A stretch of DNA of 64,000 nucleotides, taken from contig NZ_JAQSDC010000004.1 in NCBI RefSeq assembly GCF_029945705.1, forward strand, positions 248,001-312,000. Reading direction: 5' to 3'. Positions 41,622 to 50,398 of the stretch are shown here, piece by piece (the first letter of the stretch is position 1; the number at the start of each line of letters is the position of its first letter). The translations under genes were made by a program, and so were the position numbers. The notes under the pieces were generated by a model. That model ran no database searches. It saw only the letters and a program-made list of their open reading frames with translations, and had not been told where the DNA came from. This DNA comes from Methylotenera sp. (GTDB taxonomy: Bacteria > Pseudomonadota > Gammaproteobacteria > Burkholderiales > Methylophilaceae).

Positions 41622-42644
41622 ATGCATGGTTTGATGATGCCTAGAGCTATTTTAATAAGACCACTACTATTTTTTATAGGCGTGACGATTGTCATGTCTT
41701 TGCAAACCGCTTTTGCTGCGGACGCAGATAAAGCGTCACCATGGGAAAATTTTAGTTTAGGTGGTTATTCTAATGCCGAAATGAATGTGCATCCTGGTGG
41801 GAAAGTAGAAGGGGCTATTAATGAAATTGGTATCATACTCAGCTGGGAAAATAATAGCCGCTTTCACTTTTTGACTGAACTCGACATAGATAGACCTATT
41901 AGCTTTAACAAAGATGACACTTCAATTGGCAAAGACAGTTACTTAGATTTAGAGCGCTTCTACTTTGATTATAATTTATCCGAAAAATTGAATGTACGCG
42001 CAGGTCGTTTTTTAACTCCAGCTGGACGTTGGAATCTAGTGCATGCTGAGCCTTTGGTTTGGACAACGACTCGTCCATTAGTCACAAGCCGCCTATTTCC
42101 TACAGCAATCAATGGTTTGATGTTTTATGGTGCCACTCCGCTAGCAGATAATGCTTTTGAATACAGTTTTTATGCGGAAGCCTTAAAAGATCAAATTGTG
42201 AATCGTGAAGAAATTCCATTTGAAGATACCAAAGGGGCGCGTTTTACGCTTTCTGGCAACGTCAATTGGGGACTTTCTTTATTGGAGTTTCGCGAGAATA
42301 TTCCTAATAGTCCTGAATTTCATATGGTGGGGTTGGATTTTTTAGTACAGCGCCAAGGCTGGGAGTTTAGTGGTGAGGCTTTTCAGCGTTATTACAATAA
42401 TTACACCAATGGCGGCAGCGGTGCTTATCTGCAGGGGGTTGCGCCGCTTGGCAACCAATGGTTTGCAGTCGCGCGGATAGAGAATTACAAGCGCCCTGAA
42501 GAAGGCTCTACTGCACGTTGGCTGATAGGTTCTGCATGGCGTATGACCCCCAGCAAAATATTTAAAATTGAGTATGTAGGTGGCGATGAAGAAAGTACCG
42601 AATCGCCCAAAGGCTTACTCGCTTCATTTTCAATTTTGTATTAG
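41622..42644 (+). CDS. Porin-like outer membrane beta-barrel protein
   Basis: Signal peptide; SLGGYSNAEMNVHPGGKVEGAINEIGIILSWENNSRFHFLTELDIDRP; C-terminal aromatic residue. Confidence 0.75.
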   Translation: MHGLMMPRAILIRPLLFFIGVTIVMSLQTAFAADADKASPWENFSLGGYSNAEMNVHPGGKVEGAINEIGIILSWENNSRFHFLTELDIDRPISFNKDDTSIGKDSYLDLERFYFDYNLSEKLNVRAGRFLTPAGRWNLVHAEPLVWTTTRPLVTSRLFPTAINGLMFYGATPLADNAFEYSFYAEALKDQIVNREEIPFEDTKGARFTLSGNVNWGLSLLEFRENIPNSPEFHMVGLDFLVQRQGWEFSGEAFQRYYNNYTNGGSGAYLQGVAPLGNQWFAVARIENYKRPEEGSTARWLIGSAWRMTPSKIFKIEYVGGDEESTESPKGLLASFSILY

Positions 42645-43159
42645 TGCGCCAGTTTCAAATGCATAAATTTAAATTGTTGATGATGTCTATCATTGTGCTG
42701 TTATTAAGCTTCGTTCAAGAGGCTGGCGCAGAGGTGCTTGCTGTGATTGTGCCACGTAATCACAGTATTCATCAGGTAGATGCTAACGAACTTTCTCTCA
42801 TGTTTTGGCGAAAGAAGTTGTATTGGGCTGATGGAAAACGTATTCAAACTTTGAATTATTCTGCCACCAACCCACTTAGGCTGCAGTTTTCACTATCAAT
42901 CTTAAAAAGTGCGCCAGAAACTCAAACTGATTATTGGAATGGGCTGTATTTCCACGGTATTTCACCGCCGCATGTCGTGAGCTCGCAAGAAGCAATGCTC
43001 AGATATGTCGCAGATACACCTGGGGCGATAGGCTACATCGACGCTTGTAAATTAGATGACAGGGTTAAACCATTAGTTTGGATTAATGCAGATCGTAATG
43101 TTTTATCTACAGCACCAGAGCTTAATTGTGCTGATAGGTCTGCGAGTGCTGTTCAGTAA
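42644..43159 (+). CDS. PstS-like (phosphate ABC-type) periplasmic binding protein, short form
   Basis: Signal peptide; VIVPRNHSIHQVDANELSLMFWRKKLYWADGKRIQTLNY, AMLRYVADTPGAIGYID; ATG at 42659 may be the true start. Confidence 0.72.
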   Translation: MRQFQMHKFKLLMMSIIVLLLSFVQEAGAEVLAVIVPRNHSIHQVDANELSLMFWRKKLYWADGKRIQTLNYSATNPLRLQFSLSILKSAPETQTDYWNGLYFHGISPPHVVSSQEAMLRYVADTPGAIGYIDACKLDDRVKPLVWINADRNVLSTAPELNCADRSASAVQ

Positions 43160-43232
43160 GCCATCAAAAATAAATATAAATCCTACGAAAATTGCAGGGA
43201 ATATCAGTTAATAGTCTGCAAGTCTGCAAAAA

Positions 43233-43257
43233 TTGTGGTTTCTAAAATCTACCACAA
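43233..43257. promoter_or_regulatory. Candidate enhancer (UAS) inverted repeat upstream of the sigma54 promoter
   Basis: TTGTGGT-N11-ACCACAA perfect 7-bp arms, about 83 bp upstream of the -24 element. Confidence 0.55.
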
Positions 43258-43338
43258 CCATCAAAATTAAAACCCATAATAGTCGTAATTCTATGATTAT
43301 TAACGATTTAAATTTAAAATATATAGTAAATACCTGAC

Positions 43339-43355
43339 TTGGCACAACGCTTGCG
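43339..43355 (+). promoter_or_regulatory. Sigma54 (-24/-12) promoter of the hemolysin-like/ligase/oxidase/SDR operon
   Basis: TTGGCACAACGCTTGCG: TGGCAC-N5-TTGC with the required GG-N10-GC spacing. Confidence 0.88.
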
Positions 43356-43385
43356 TATATAAAAACATTCTTACAGGAGTGTTAT

Positions 43386-44042
43386 ATGCAATTTGCGCAA
43401 CAATTAGCGACTGCTGATATTCAACAGTTAGAAATAGAAGCAACTTCAACACAAAGCAAAAGCGCAGCAATTCATCTGCATGGGGCGCAGTCTGTCATTA
43501 CCGCTATTTCAGGGCCATGCGCGGCTGATAGGAAAGAGCTGGAGAGCTTTGTTCGTGCAATTTATCGACGTGCGCATAGTGCAGAAGTCAGTCACTTTAT
43601 GCCTCAATTAATGAGCGTTCGTGATACTGGCGGTAAATTACTTGCAGTTTGCGGGTTGCGGCATGCCAACCAAGAGAGTTTGTTTTTAGAAACTTATTTT
43701 GACTCACCAATCGAAGCGCTACTGTCAGAGCATTATCAAACGCCAATCTCACGCGAGGCTATTTTAGAAGTTGGAAATCTAGCCGTTGCTGATCCAATTA
43801 ATGTGCGCAGTTTACTCGCTAGCATCAGCCTGTATTTGCATAGCACACATTCCGAATGGGCGGTTTTTACAGGAATCTCAGTATTACGTAACTCTTTAAC
43901 TAAGTTGAATATGTCTTTACAGTTTTTGGGCGAAGCAAGTATTGACCGTATTCCAGAGCATGAACGTGCTGCTTGGGGCACTTATTACAATGAACGTCCG
44001 CAAGTGATGGCGATTCGTCGCACGCAACCAACTGCGCAGTAG
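43386..44042 (+). CDS. Thermostable hemolysin (T_hemolysin) family, GNAT/autoinducer-synthase-like protein
   Basis: ELESFVRAIYRRAHSAEVSHFMPQLMSVRDTGGKLLAVCGLRHANQESLFLETYFDSPIE; REAILEVGNLAVADP. Confidence 0.85.
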   Translation: MQFAQQLATADIQQLEIEATSTQSKSAAIHLHGAQSVITAISGPCAADRKELESFVRAIYRRAHSAEVSHFMPQLMSVRDTGGKLLAVCGLRHANQESLFLETYFDSPIEALLSEHYQTPISREAILEVGNLAVADPINVRSLLASISLYLHSTHSEWAVFTGISVLRNSLTKLNMSLQFLGEASIDRIPEHERAAWGTYYNERPQVMAIRRTQPTAQ

Positions 44043-44053
44043 GATTTAATATC

Positions 44054-45586
44054 TTGAATTCTCAATCTCACTCTGTTCTTAATGCGATTTCGCACTTTTC
44101 AACTCACTCACCCAATAAAGTTGCGTTACAAGGTAGGCTCGCAGAAACCCTAACGTATGGAGAGTTAGCAACTTCAATAGAGCTGGTTACTTATCGACTC
44201 AACAATGCCTCAGCCAAAGTTTTAGGCTTAGCGATGGATAATTCCCCAGCATGGGCGATTGCTGATTTAGCTGCCATGGATTTAAATTTACCCGTAGTGC
44301 CTTTGCCGTATTTCTTTTCTTCAGAGCAAACAATACACGCAATTGAGGATGCCGGTATTAATGTGGTGTTAAGTGATCAACCTATCTTATTCAAGCAAAT
44401 GCTTGATGATTACAGCAAAAAAATAGTGCAAGAAAAACAGTATCTAATAGAAGATAAAATTATCACTGAATTTATTTTAGATACCAAAATTTTCCATGAG
44501 TTGCCAAAAGGCACGGCTAAAATTACCTACACATCAGGAACAACGGGCAAGCCTAAAGGGGTCTGTTTAGAGCAATTGACGTTGAACCGAGTTGCGCTTT
44601 CTTTACTTGATGCGACTAAAGCAATGTCTACAGATCGTCACTTAAGTATTTTGCCACTTTCTACATTACTGGAAAATATTGCGGGCTTATATGTGCCACT
44701 TTTAGCTGGGGCAACAGCAATATTGATGCCCTCTGCGCAGGTTGGATTATCTGGTGCAACAGGCTTAAATATTGCCAACATGATGGAGGCCTTAAGCACT
44801 ACTAGAGCCACCACCACGGTGCTTACGCCAGAGTTGCTTAATGCGCTACTGAGTGCCATTGAAGCAGGCTACACCAAGCCACCTCATTTAAGGTTCGTTG
44901 CTGTAGGCGGTGCTTCTGTTTCGCCACAGTTGCTTAATCGCGCTGCAGCATTAGATTTACCTGTCTATGAGGGTTATGGATTGTCTGAATGTGCTTCAGT
45001 AGTTGCACTGAATACACCCATGAATAGAAAAATAGGCAGCGTAGGAAAGCCATTGCCGCATGTCTCGATTAAGTTAAGTGAGTATGGAGAGATATTGGTA
45101 AAAGGTGCTTGTTTGCTCGGCTATGCTGGAGATTTAAACAGCGTGCAGAATAATCAATATTTTGCTACTGGTGACATTGGTCATTTGGATGAGGATGGCT
45201 ACTTATACATTACGGCGCGTAAAAAGAACCAATTCATCACCTCATTTGGTCGTAATGTCGCACCAGAATGGGTGGAGCGCGAATTAACTGTTTCGCCATT
45301 TATCGCCCAAGCAGCGGTGTTTGGCGAGGCAAAACCATGGAATGTGGCGATTATTGTTCCCGCAAAAAACGCTACATCAGCGGATATTGACATCGCCATC
45401 GCAAAAATCAACCAATTACTGCCTGATTATGCACGCGTCAGCCAATGGATATTAGCAGACACGCCATTTACTCCGCAAAACAATCAACTTACCGCCAATG
45501 GTCGCCTACGCAGAGTAGCTGTGTGGCAACAATATCAAGAAAAAATTGACGAACTTTATAAGGAAAAAAGTTATGCCGTTTTATGA
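44054..45586 (+). CDS. AMP-dependent synthetase/ligase (acyl-CoA synthetase-like)
   Basis: ITYTSGTTGKPKGVCL, YEGYGLSECASVVALN, ATGDIGHLDEDGYLYITARKK motifs. Confidence 0.94.
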   Translation: MNSQSHSVLNAISHFSTHSPNKVALQGRLAETLTYGELATSIELVTYRLNNASAKVLGLAMDNSPAWAIADLAAMDLNLPVVPLPYFFSSEQTIHAIEDAGINVVLSDQPILFKQMLDDYSKKIVQEKQYLIEDKIITEFILDTKIFHELPKGTAKITYTSGTTGKPKGVCLEQLTLNRVALSLLDATKAMSTDRHLSILPLSTLLENIAGLYVPLLAGATAILMPSAQVGLSGATGLNIANMMEALSTTRATTTVLTPELLNALLSAIEAGYTKPPHLRFVAVGGASVSPQLLNRAAALDLPVYEGYGLSECASVVALNTPMNRKIGSVGKPLPHVSIKLSEYGEILVKGACLLGYAGDLNSVQNNQYFATGDIGHLDEDGYLYITARKKNQFITSFGRNVAPEWVERELTVSPFIAQAAVFGEAKPWNVAIIVPAKNATSADIDIAIAKINQLLPDYARVSQWILADTPFTPQNNQLTANGRLRRVAVWQQYQEKIDELYKEKSYAVL

Positions 45587-46271
45587 AACACTGCTCAGTG
45601 AAACTCAACATGAGCGCGAGTCTTTATTTAGTTTGCCACTCATACAAGCGGGCGCTAGCGGGCAAGTGAGCTTGCCCGCTTACGTCGCTTTTTTAACTGA
45701 GGCTTATCACCATGTAAAACACACCGTGCCGCTTTTAATGTTATGCGGTGCTAAATTACCCGAGCGATATGAATGGCTACGTGAAGCCGTTGCTGAGTAC
45801 ATTGAAGAAGAGTTAGGCCATCAAGAATGGATACTCAATGACATTAACGCTTGTGGCGCTGATGCAGAAACCGTGCGTAATGGACAAGCTGGCGTTGCTA
45901 CGGAAATGATGGTGGCTTATGCCTACGACATGATTAACCGTGTGAATCCCATAGGTTTTTTTGGCATGGTATTGGTGCTAGAAGGCACCAGTGTAGCACT
46001 TGCTACCAAAGCGGGTGATTCATTGCAAAACAGTCTTGGTTTGCCTAATAAAGCCTTCAGTTATTTAACTTCACATGGGTCGCTAGATGTTGGTCATACC
46101 GAGTTTTATGAAGGGCTTGTGAATAAAATTGAAGACAAAGAAGAGCGCACTTTGCTGATTCATAGTGCTAAAAACTTTTACAAATTGTACGGAGATATTT
46201 TCCGCGACTTGGGTAGTAGATTTATACCAACAAACACTTCACCGTCAACTTTACAGCAGGTTGCTGCATGA
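45573..46271 (+). CDS. TenA/heme-oxygenase-like iron-containing redox enzyme (putative diiron oxidase)
   Basis: TEAYHHVKH, EEELGHQEWILND and SLDVGHTEFYEGLV provide candidate metal ligands; ATG at 45573 overlaps the ligase stop and follows AAGGAAA. Confidence 0.87.
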   Translation: MPFYETLLSETQHERESLFSLPLIQAGASGQVSLPAYVAFLTEAYHHVKHTVPLLMLCGAKLPERYEWLREAVAEYIEEELGHQEWILNDINACGADAETVRNGQAGVATEMMVAYAYDMINRVNPIGFFGMVLVLEGTSVALATKAGDSLQNSLGLPNKAFSYLTSHGSLDVGHTEFYEGLVNKIEDKEERTLLIHSAKNFYKLYGDIFRDLGSRFIPTNTSPSTLQQVAA

Positions 46272-47083
46272 ATTTGCATGGTAAAAACATCATACTTACA
46301 GGCGCTGCTGGCGGCATAGGTCAGCCATTAGCATTTGCGCTATCTAAACGCGGCGCTAGATTAGCTTTGGTCGATAGAGATAAAGCGAGAGTTTATGGCT
46401 TATGCAATAAAATCAATCAACTAGGTGGAGTAGCTTTTCCAATTGTCACTGATTTTAAAGCGAGTGAAGCTTCACCTAATCCCACGCAAAGGGTAGTAGA
46501 TGAGGCAGTTCATTTGCTTGGAAGTGTCGATATTTTAATTAATAGTGCCGGCATTCTTGATTTCACTTTGTTTCAAGAACAAGACGCAATGCGTATCGCA
46601 GAAATGATGCATATCAATGCAGTTGTACCGCTTCAACTGACGCGTGCTTTGCTACCAAAGTTACTGGCGCAAAATGGCGGTCAAATCGTCAATATTGGTT
46701 CTATTTTCGGCTCGATTGGTTTTCCGCATTATGCAGCTTATAGCGCAAGTAAATTTGCTGTGCATGGGTTTTCTCAAGCACTCAGGCGTGAATTGCTAGA
46801 TACCAACATTACCGTGACCTACATTGCTCCACGCGCCATTAAAACACCCATGAATGACGAAGTTGCTTCAAAAATGTTAGCCGCTACCCAAACCGCCATG
46901 GATGAACCGCAAGTGGTCGTCGAAGAAATTATCAAAGCCATAGAAGCTGATAAACAAGAGCATTACATCGGTCAGCCAGAGTCTTTTTTCGCATGGCTTA
47001 ATGGGTTTTTACCGAGTGTTGTCAGTATGGGTTTAAAGAAACCAACCAGAATCGCGCGTCAATTTATTACGCCTAAGAATTAA
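46268..47083 (+). CDS. Short-chain dehydrogenase/reductase
   Basis: LTGAAGGIGQPLA (TGxxxGIG), NSAG, YAAYSASK (YxxxK); ATGA overlap with the preceding stop. Confidence 0.93.
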   Translation: MNLHGKNIILTGAAGGIGQPLAFALSKRGARLALVDRDKARVYGLCNKINQLGGVAFPIVTDFKASEASPNPTQRVVDEAVHLLGSVDILINSAGILDFTLFQEQDAMRIAEMMHINAVVPLQLTRALLPKLLAQNGGQIVNIGSIFGSIGFPHYAAYSASKFAVHGFSQALRRELLDTNITVTYIAPRAIKTPMNDEVASKMLAATQTAMDEPQVVVEEIIKAIEADKQEHYIGQPESFFAWLNGFLPSVVSMGLKKPTRIARQFITPKN

Positions 47084-47113
47084 TACCTAAGACTTAATAC
47101 ATAAGAATTAATA
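47072..47113. repeat. 14-bp tandem repeat, 3 units, spanning the SDR stop codon
   Basis: CCTAAGAATTAATA / CCTAAGACTTAATA / CATAAGAATTAATA. Confidence 0.85.
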
Positions 47114-47141
47114 CCGTATTTTTAAACAAAGGAAAAAACAG

Positions 47142-47783
47142 ATGAAAAACATGATGTTACTGCTAAGTTTTATTGCGCTATCAAGCCCAGCATTTGCGGA
47201 TGATAAATTAGATGCTGAAGTTGCCCAAATTCAGCACGAATGGGCTAAAGCGACTTACCAAACACCTAAAGACGCACAAGAGGACGCTTTTAAGCTGCTT
47301 ATTGAGAAGGCGCACCGAGTTACAACTGCAAATGACAATGCACCAGAAGCCATGATTTGGGAAGCCATTTCAAACAGTGGTTATGCAAAAGCCAAAGGTG
47401 GAATTGGTGCTTTAAAGTTTGCTGAAAAAGCGCGTGATTTATTACTCGAATCGCAGAAAACCAGCCCCAATGCCCTACAAGGTTCTGCCTACACAAGTTT
47501 AGGCTCTCTTTACTACAAAGTGCCAGGCTGGCCTATTGGTTTTGGTGATAAGAAAAAAGCACGCACGTACTTAGAAAAAGCCCTACAAGTGAATCCCTCT
47601 GGCATAGACCCTAATTATTTCTATGCTGACTTTTTAAGCGAGCAGGGCGAGTACGCAAAAGCGGTGGAGTATTACAAAAAAGCTTTAGCCGCAACTGCGC
47701 GCCCTGGCCGTGAAGATGCCGATGCAGGCCGTAAGAGCGAGGTTGAAGCAGGCTTGAAAGTTGCAGAGAAAAAAGCGAGTTAA
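47142..47783 (+). CDS. Secreted TPR-like protein
   Basis: Signal peptide; ARTYLEKALQVNPSGIDPNYFYADFLSEQGEYAKAVEYYKKAL. Confidence 0.8.
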   Translation: MKNMMLLLSFIALSSPAFADDKLDAEVAQIQHEWAKATYQTPKDAQEDAFKLLIEKAHRVTTANDNAPEAMIWEAISNSGYAKAKGGIGALKFAEKARDLLLESQKTSPNALQGSAYTSLGSLYYKVPGWPIGFGDKKKARTYLEKALQVNPSGIDPNYFYADFLSEQGEYAKAVEYYKKALAATARPGREDADAGRKSEVEAGLKVAEKKAS

Positions 47784-47843
47784 CAAATTTAAAAAACCAG
47801 CAATTTTATTGATTGACCATTGAATAATTTATAAAGGATTGAT

Positions 47844-48407
47844 ATGAAAAAAACTAAAACAATTTTACTCGGAAGTTTGTTAGCCATTGCGACTATTTCA
47901 ACTGCAGCCTTTGCAGGTGATGAGGGTTTTTATGCAGGTGGCAACATCGGCGTTGGTAAGCCAAATATCAACACACCAAATGGCGAAGATAAAAGCTCAT
48001 CTGCCGTTGGTGGTATCGTATTAGGTTATAAATTCAACAAATATTTAGGGGTAGAAGGCGAATATACAGGCATTGGTAAAGTCACTGATAAAGTAAGTGG
48101 TACGGCAAAAGGTGATGCTGCCAGCATTGCGGCCATTGGCTTTTTACCACTGAATGACGAGTTTAATCTTTACGGCAAGCTCGGTATTGCCGCAACAAAA
48201 ACTAAGGTGTCATCAAGCCTTGCACCGATGAATGACGATACCAGAACCGCTGTCACTTACGGTTTGGGCGGTGAATATAACCTCAACAAAAATATCGGCA
48301 TTCGTTTGGGGTGGGATCATTACTCAGCAGCTGTTAAAGATGTGAACAATAGCAAAGATAACTTTGGCGCTAACGTAGTCAGTGTGGGCGCTGTATATAA
48401 CTTCTAA
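47844..48407 (+). CDS. OmpA/opacity-type outer membrane beta-barrel protein
   Basis: Signal peptide; GFYAGGNIGVGKP, VLGYKFNKYLGVEGEYTGIG, C-terminal VGAVYNF. Confidence 0.85.
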   Translation: MKKTKTILLGSLLAIATISTAAFAGDEGFYAGGNIGVGKPNINTPNGEDKSSSAVGGIVLGYKFNKYLGVEGEYTGIGKVTDKVSGTAKGDAASIAAIGFLPLNDEFNLYGKLGIAATKTKVSSSLAPMNDDTRTAVTYGLGGEYNLNKNIGIRLGWDHYSAAVKDVNNSKDNFGANVVSVGAVYNF

Positions 48408-48428
48408 GGTTTAATGTTAGATTTTCTA

Positions 48429-48507
48429 TTGTAGGAGCGGCTTGTAGCCGCGAACCTTAGCGGAATGCTTATACCGCTACTTTCGGCGCTGCAAGCCCCT
48501 CCTACAA
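48429..48507. repeat. REP-like palindromic pair (GTAGGAGCGGCTTGTAGCCGCGAA family)
   Basis: TTGTAGGAGCGGCTTGTAGCCGCGAA ... TTTCGGCGCTGCAAGCCCCTCCTACAA in inverted orientation. Confidence 0.85.
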
Positions 48508-48596
48508 GGGTGAGCTTTTTAAGTATTATGTTTAATAGATAATATTCATTTAGCCTGAGCATCTAAGTTCCTCATAATCTAGTAAACTTCGGTGCT

Positions 48597-50069
48597 ATGA
48601 TGGCATTGAAAGTTTTAGCGCAATTTTGTTTCGTTTTACTAGTGTTGAGTACAGGCTCTTGTACTCAACAACATCCATCCGCATCATCTTCACATGAAAT
48701 TGTATTTGCCATTGGGCAAATGCCACTGAATTTAGACCCGCGCTATGCCACGGATGCCGCTTCAGAGCGCGTGAATCGATTGGTGTATAAAAGCTTGGTA
48801 GATTTTGATGCGCAATCAAAGCCAGCTGCTAGCTTGGCTAGTTGGGTAGAAATTAGTTCAACACAATATAAATTTACCCTAAATAAAAATCGCGCGCTAT
48901 TCCACAACAAAGCGCCATTAAATGCTAACGACGTAAAAGCCACTTATGATTCTTTAGCTACTTTAAAAGACTCGCCCAATACCGCCGAATTTGCCAATAT
49001 CAAAAGTATCACCGTGATAGATAATGACACGGTTGAATTTCAGCTCAATCAGGCAGATAAGCACTTTGCCGCCAAGTTGATTATTGGCATTTTGCCAGCC
49101 AAACTCATTGCAGAAGGCTATGACTTCTCGCATGCGCCTATAGGTAACGGCGCTTTAAAGTTTGTGTCTTGGCAGAATAAACTCACCTTGCAACGTGTCA
49201 ACGATGATCAAAAAATCAGCTTAATCGAAGTGAAAGATCCTACCGTGCGTGTATTAAAGTTACTGCATGGCGAGGTAGATTTACTGCAAGGTGAATTGCC
49301 ACCAGAGCTTGTTAAGTACCTACAAACCAAGCCAGAAGTGACGGTTAAAACCAGCATAGGCGCCAATTTTTCATATTTAGGTTTAAATTTTAAAGACCCA
49401 ATCTTGCAGCAACTTAAAGTCAGACAAGCCATTGCCCACGCCATAGACCGCAAGCAAATTATCGCCAAAGCCATGATTCAACATAGCCGCGAAGCGGACA
49501 TGATTTTGCCGCCTGAACATTACACTAACCAAAACACTCAGGCTTTGCCAGCCAATGATTACAACCCAGCCTTAGCCAAACAGTTGTTGCAAGAAGCGGG
49601 TATAAAGCTGCCGCTTAAACTGGTGTATAAAACCTCTACAGATGCTCAACGCGTGCGCTTCGCCACGATTTTGCAAGCGCAAATGGCTAAGGCAGGCATA
49701 GCCCTTGAAATTCGCAGCTTAGATTGGGGCACGTTTTTTGAAGACGTCAAACAAGGCAATTTCCAATTGTACGGCCTCACGTGGGTAGGCATTAAAACGC
49801 CCGAAATTTACGCAAAAGCGTTTGGCTCAAACAGCGCACCACCCAATGGCTTTAACCGTGGCAGATACACAGACGCTGAGCTTGATAAATTATTAGCTGA
49901 TGAAAACTGGCAAGCCGCAAGCACGCGTATCCGCCAGCAATTGCCTTATGTACCGCTGTGGTACGAAGGGCAGTTTGCCGCCATGCGCAAAGGCATTGCC
50001 AATTACAACGCAAAATCGGATGGCAATTGGGATGATTTAGCCAAGATTCAGCATGTGCAAACACCCTAA
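48597..50069 (+). CDS. Oligopeptide/dipeptide ABC transporter substrate-binding protein
   Basis: Lipobox-like STGSC; PLNLDPRYATDAASERVNRLVYKSLVDFD; VRQAIAHAIDRKQII (SBP_bac_5). Confidence 0.93.
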   Translation: MMALKVLAQFCFVLLVLSTGSCTQQHPSASSSHEIVFAIGQMPLNLDPRYATDAASERVNRLVYKSLVDFDAQSKPAASLASWVEISSTQYKFTLNKNRALFHNKAPLNANDVKATYDSLATLKDSPNTAEFANIKSITVIDNDTVEFQLNQADKHFAAKLIIGILPAKLIAEGYDFSHAPIGNGALKFVSWQNKLTLQRVNDDQKISLIEVKDPTVRVLKLLHGEVDLLQGELPPELVKYLQTKPEVTVKTSIGANFSYLGLNFKDPILQQLKVRQAIAHAIDRKQIIAKAMIQHSREADMILPPEHYTNQNTQALPANDYNPALAKQLLQEAGIKLPLKLVYKTSTDAQRVRFATILQAQMAKAGIALEIRSLDWGTFFEDVKQGNFQLYGLTWVGIKTPEIYAKAFGSNSAPPNGFNRGRYTDAELDKLLADENWQAASTRIRQQLPYVPLWYEGQFAAMRKGIANYNAKSDGNWDDLAKIQHVQTP

Positions 50070-50137
50070 TATTTAGCGTGTGGAAACACACTAAACATGC
50101 TAATGTAATGCAAATGAATTACATTTGGAGTCACACC

Positions 50138-50398
50138 ATGAAAACTGCCACTATTCCAGCTTTGCGTGTAGAGCCACAATTAAGAGAAGCCGCGCAAAGC
50201 GTGCTGGCCGAAGGCGAAACACTTTCTAGCTTTTTAGAAGAGTCGCTCAAAGCCAATATTGAACGCCGCTTGCATCATCAGGCCTTTATTGCGCGTGGCA
50301 TTGCCTCCCGTGATGAAGCCAGACGCACAGGAGAATACTATTCAGCAGAAAGCGTATTGGCAGAATTAGATGATATTCTCAATGGAAAATTTGATTGA
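50138..50398 (+). CDS. Type II antitoxin (YlcI/YnfO-like), TA module 1
   Basis: MKTATIPALRVEPQLREAAQSVLAEGETLSSFLEESLKANIERR; coupled to a ParE/RelE-like ORF. Confidence 0.82.
   Translation: MKTATIPALRVEPQLREAAQSVLAEGETLSSFLEESLKANIERRLHHQAFIARGIASRDEARRTGEYYSAESVLAELDDILNGKFD

Noticed and set aside
48429-48507. Considered as an intrinsic terminator or CRISPR-like repeat
   Set aside because: No T-tract, no regular spacers; matches the other GTAGGAG palindromes in the window, so called a REP-like repeat.
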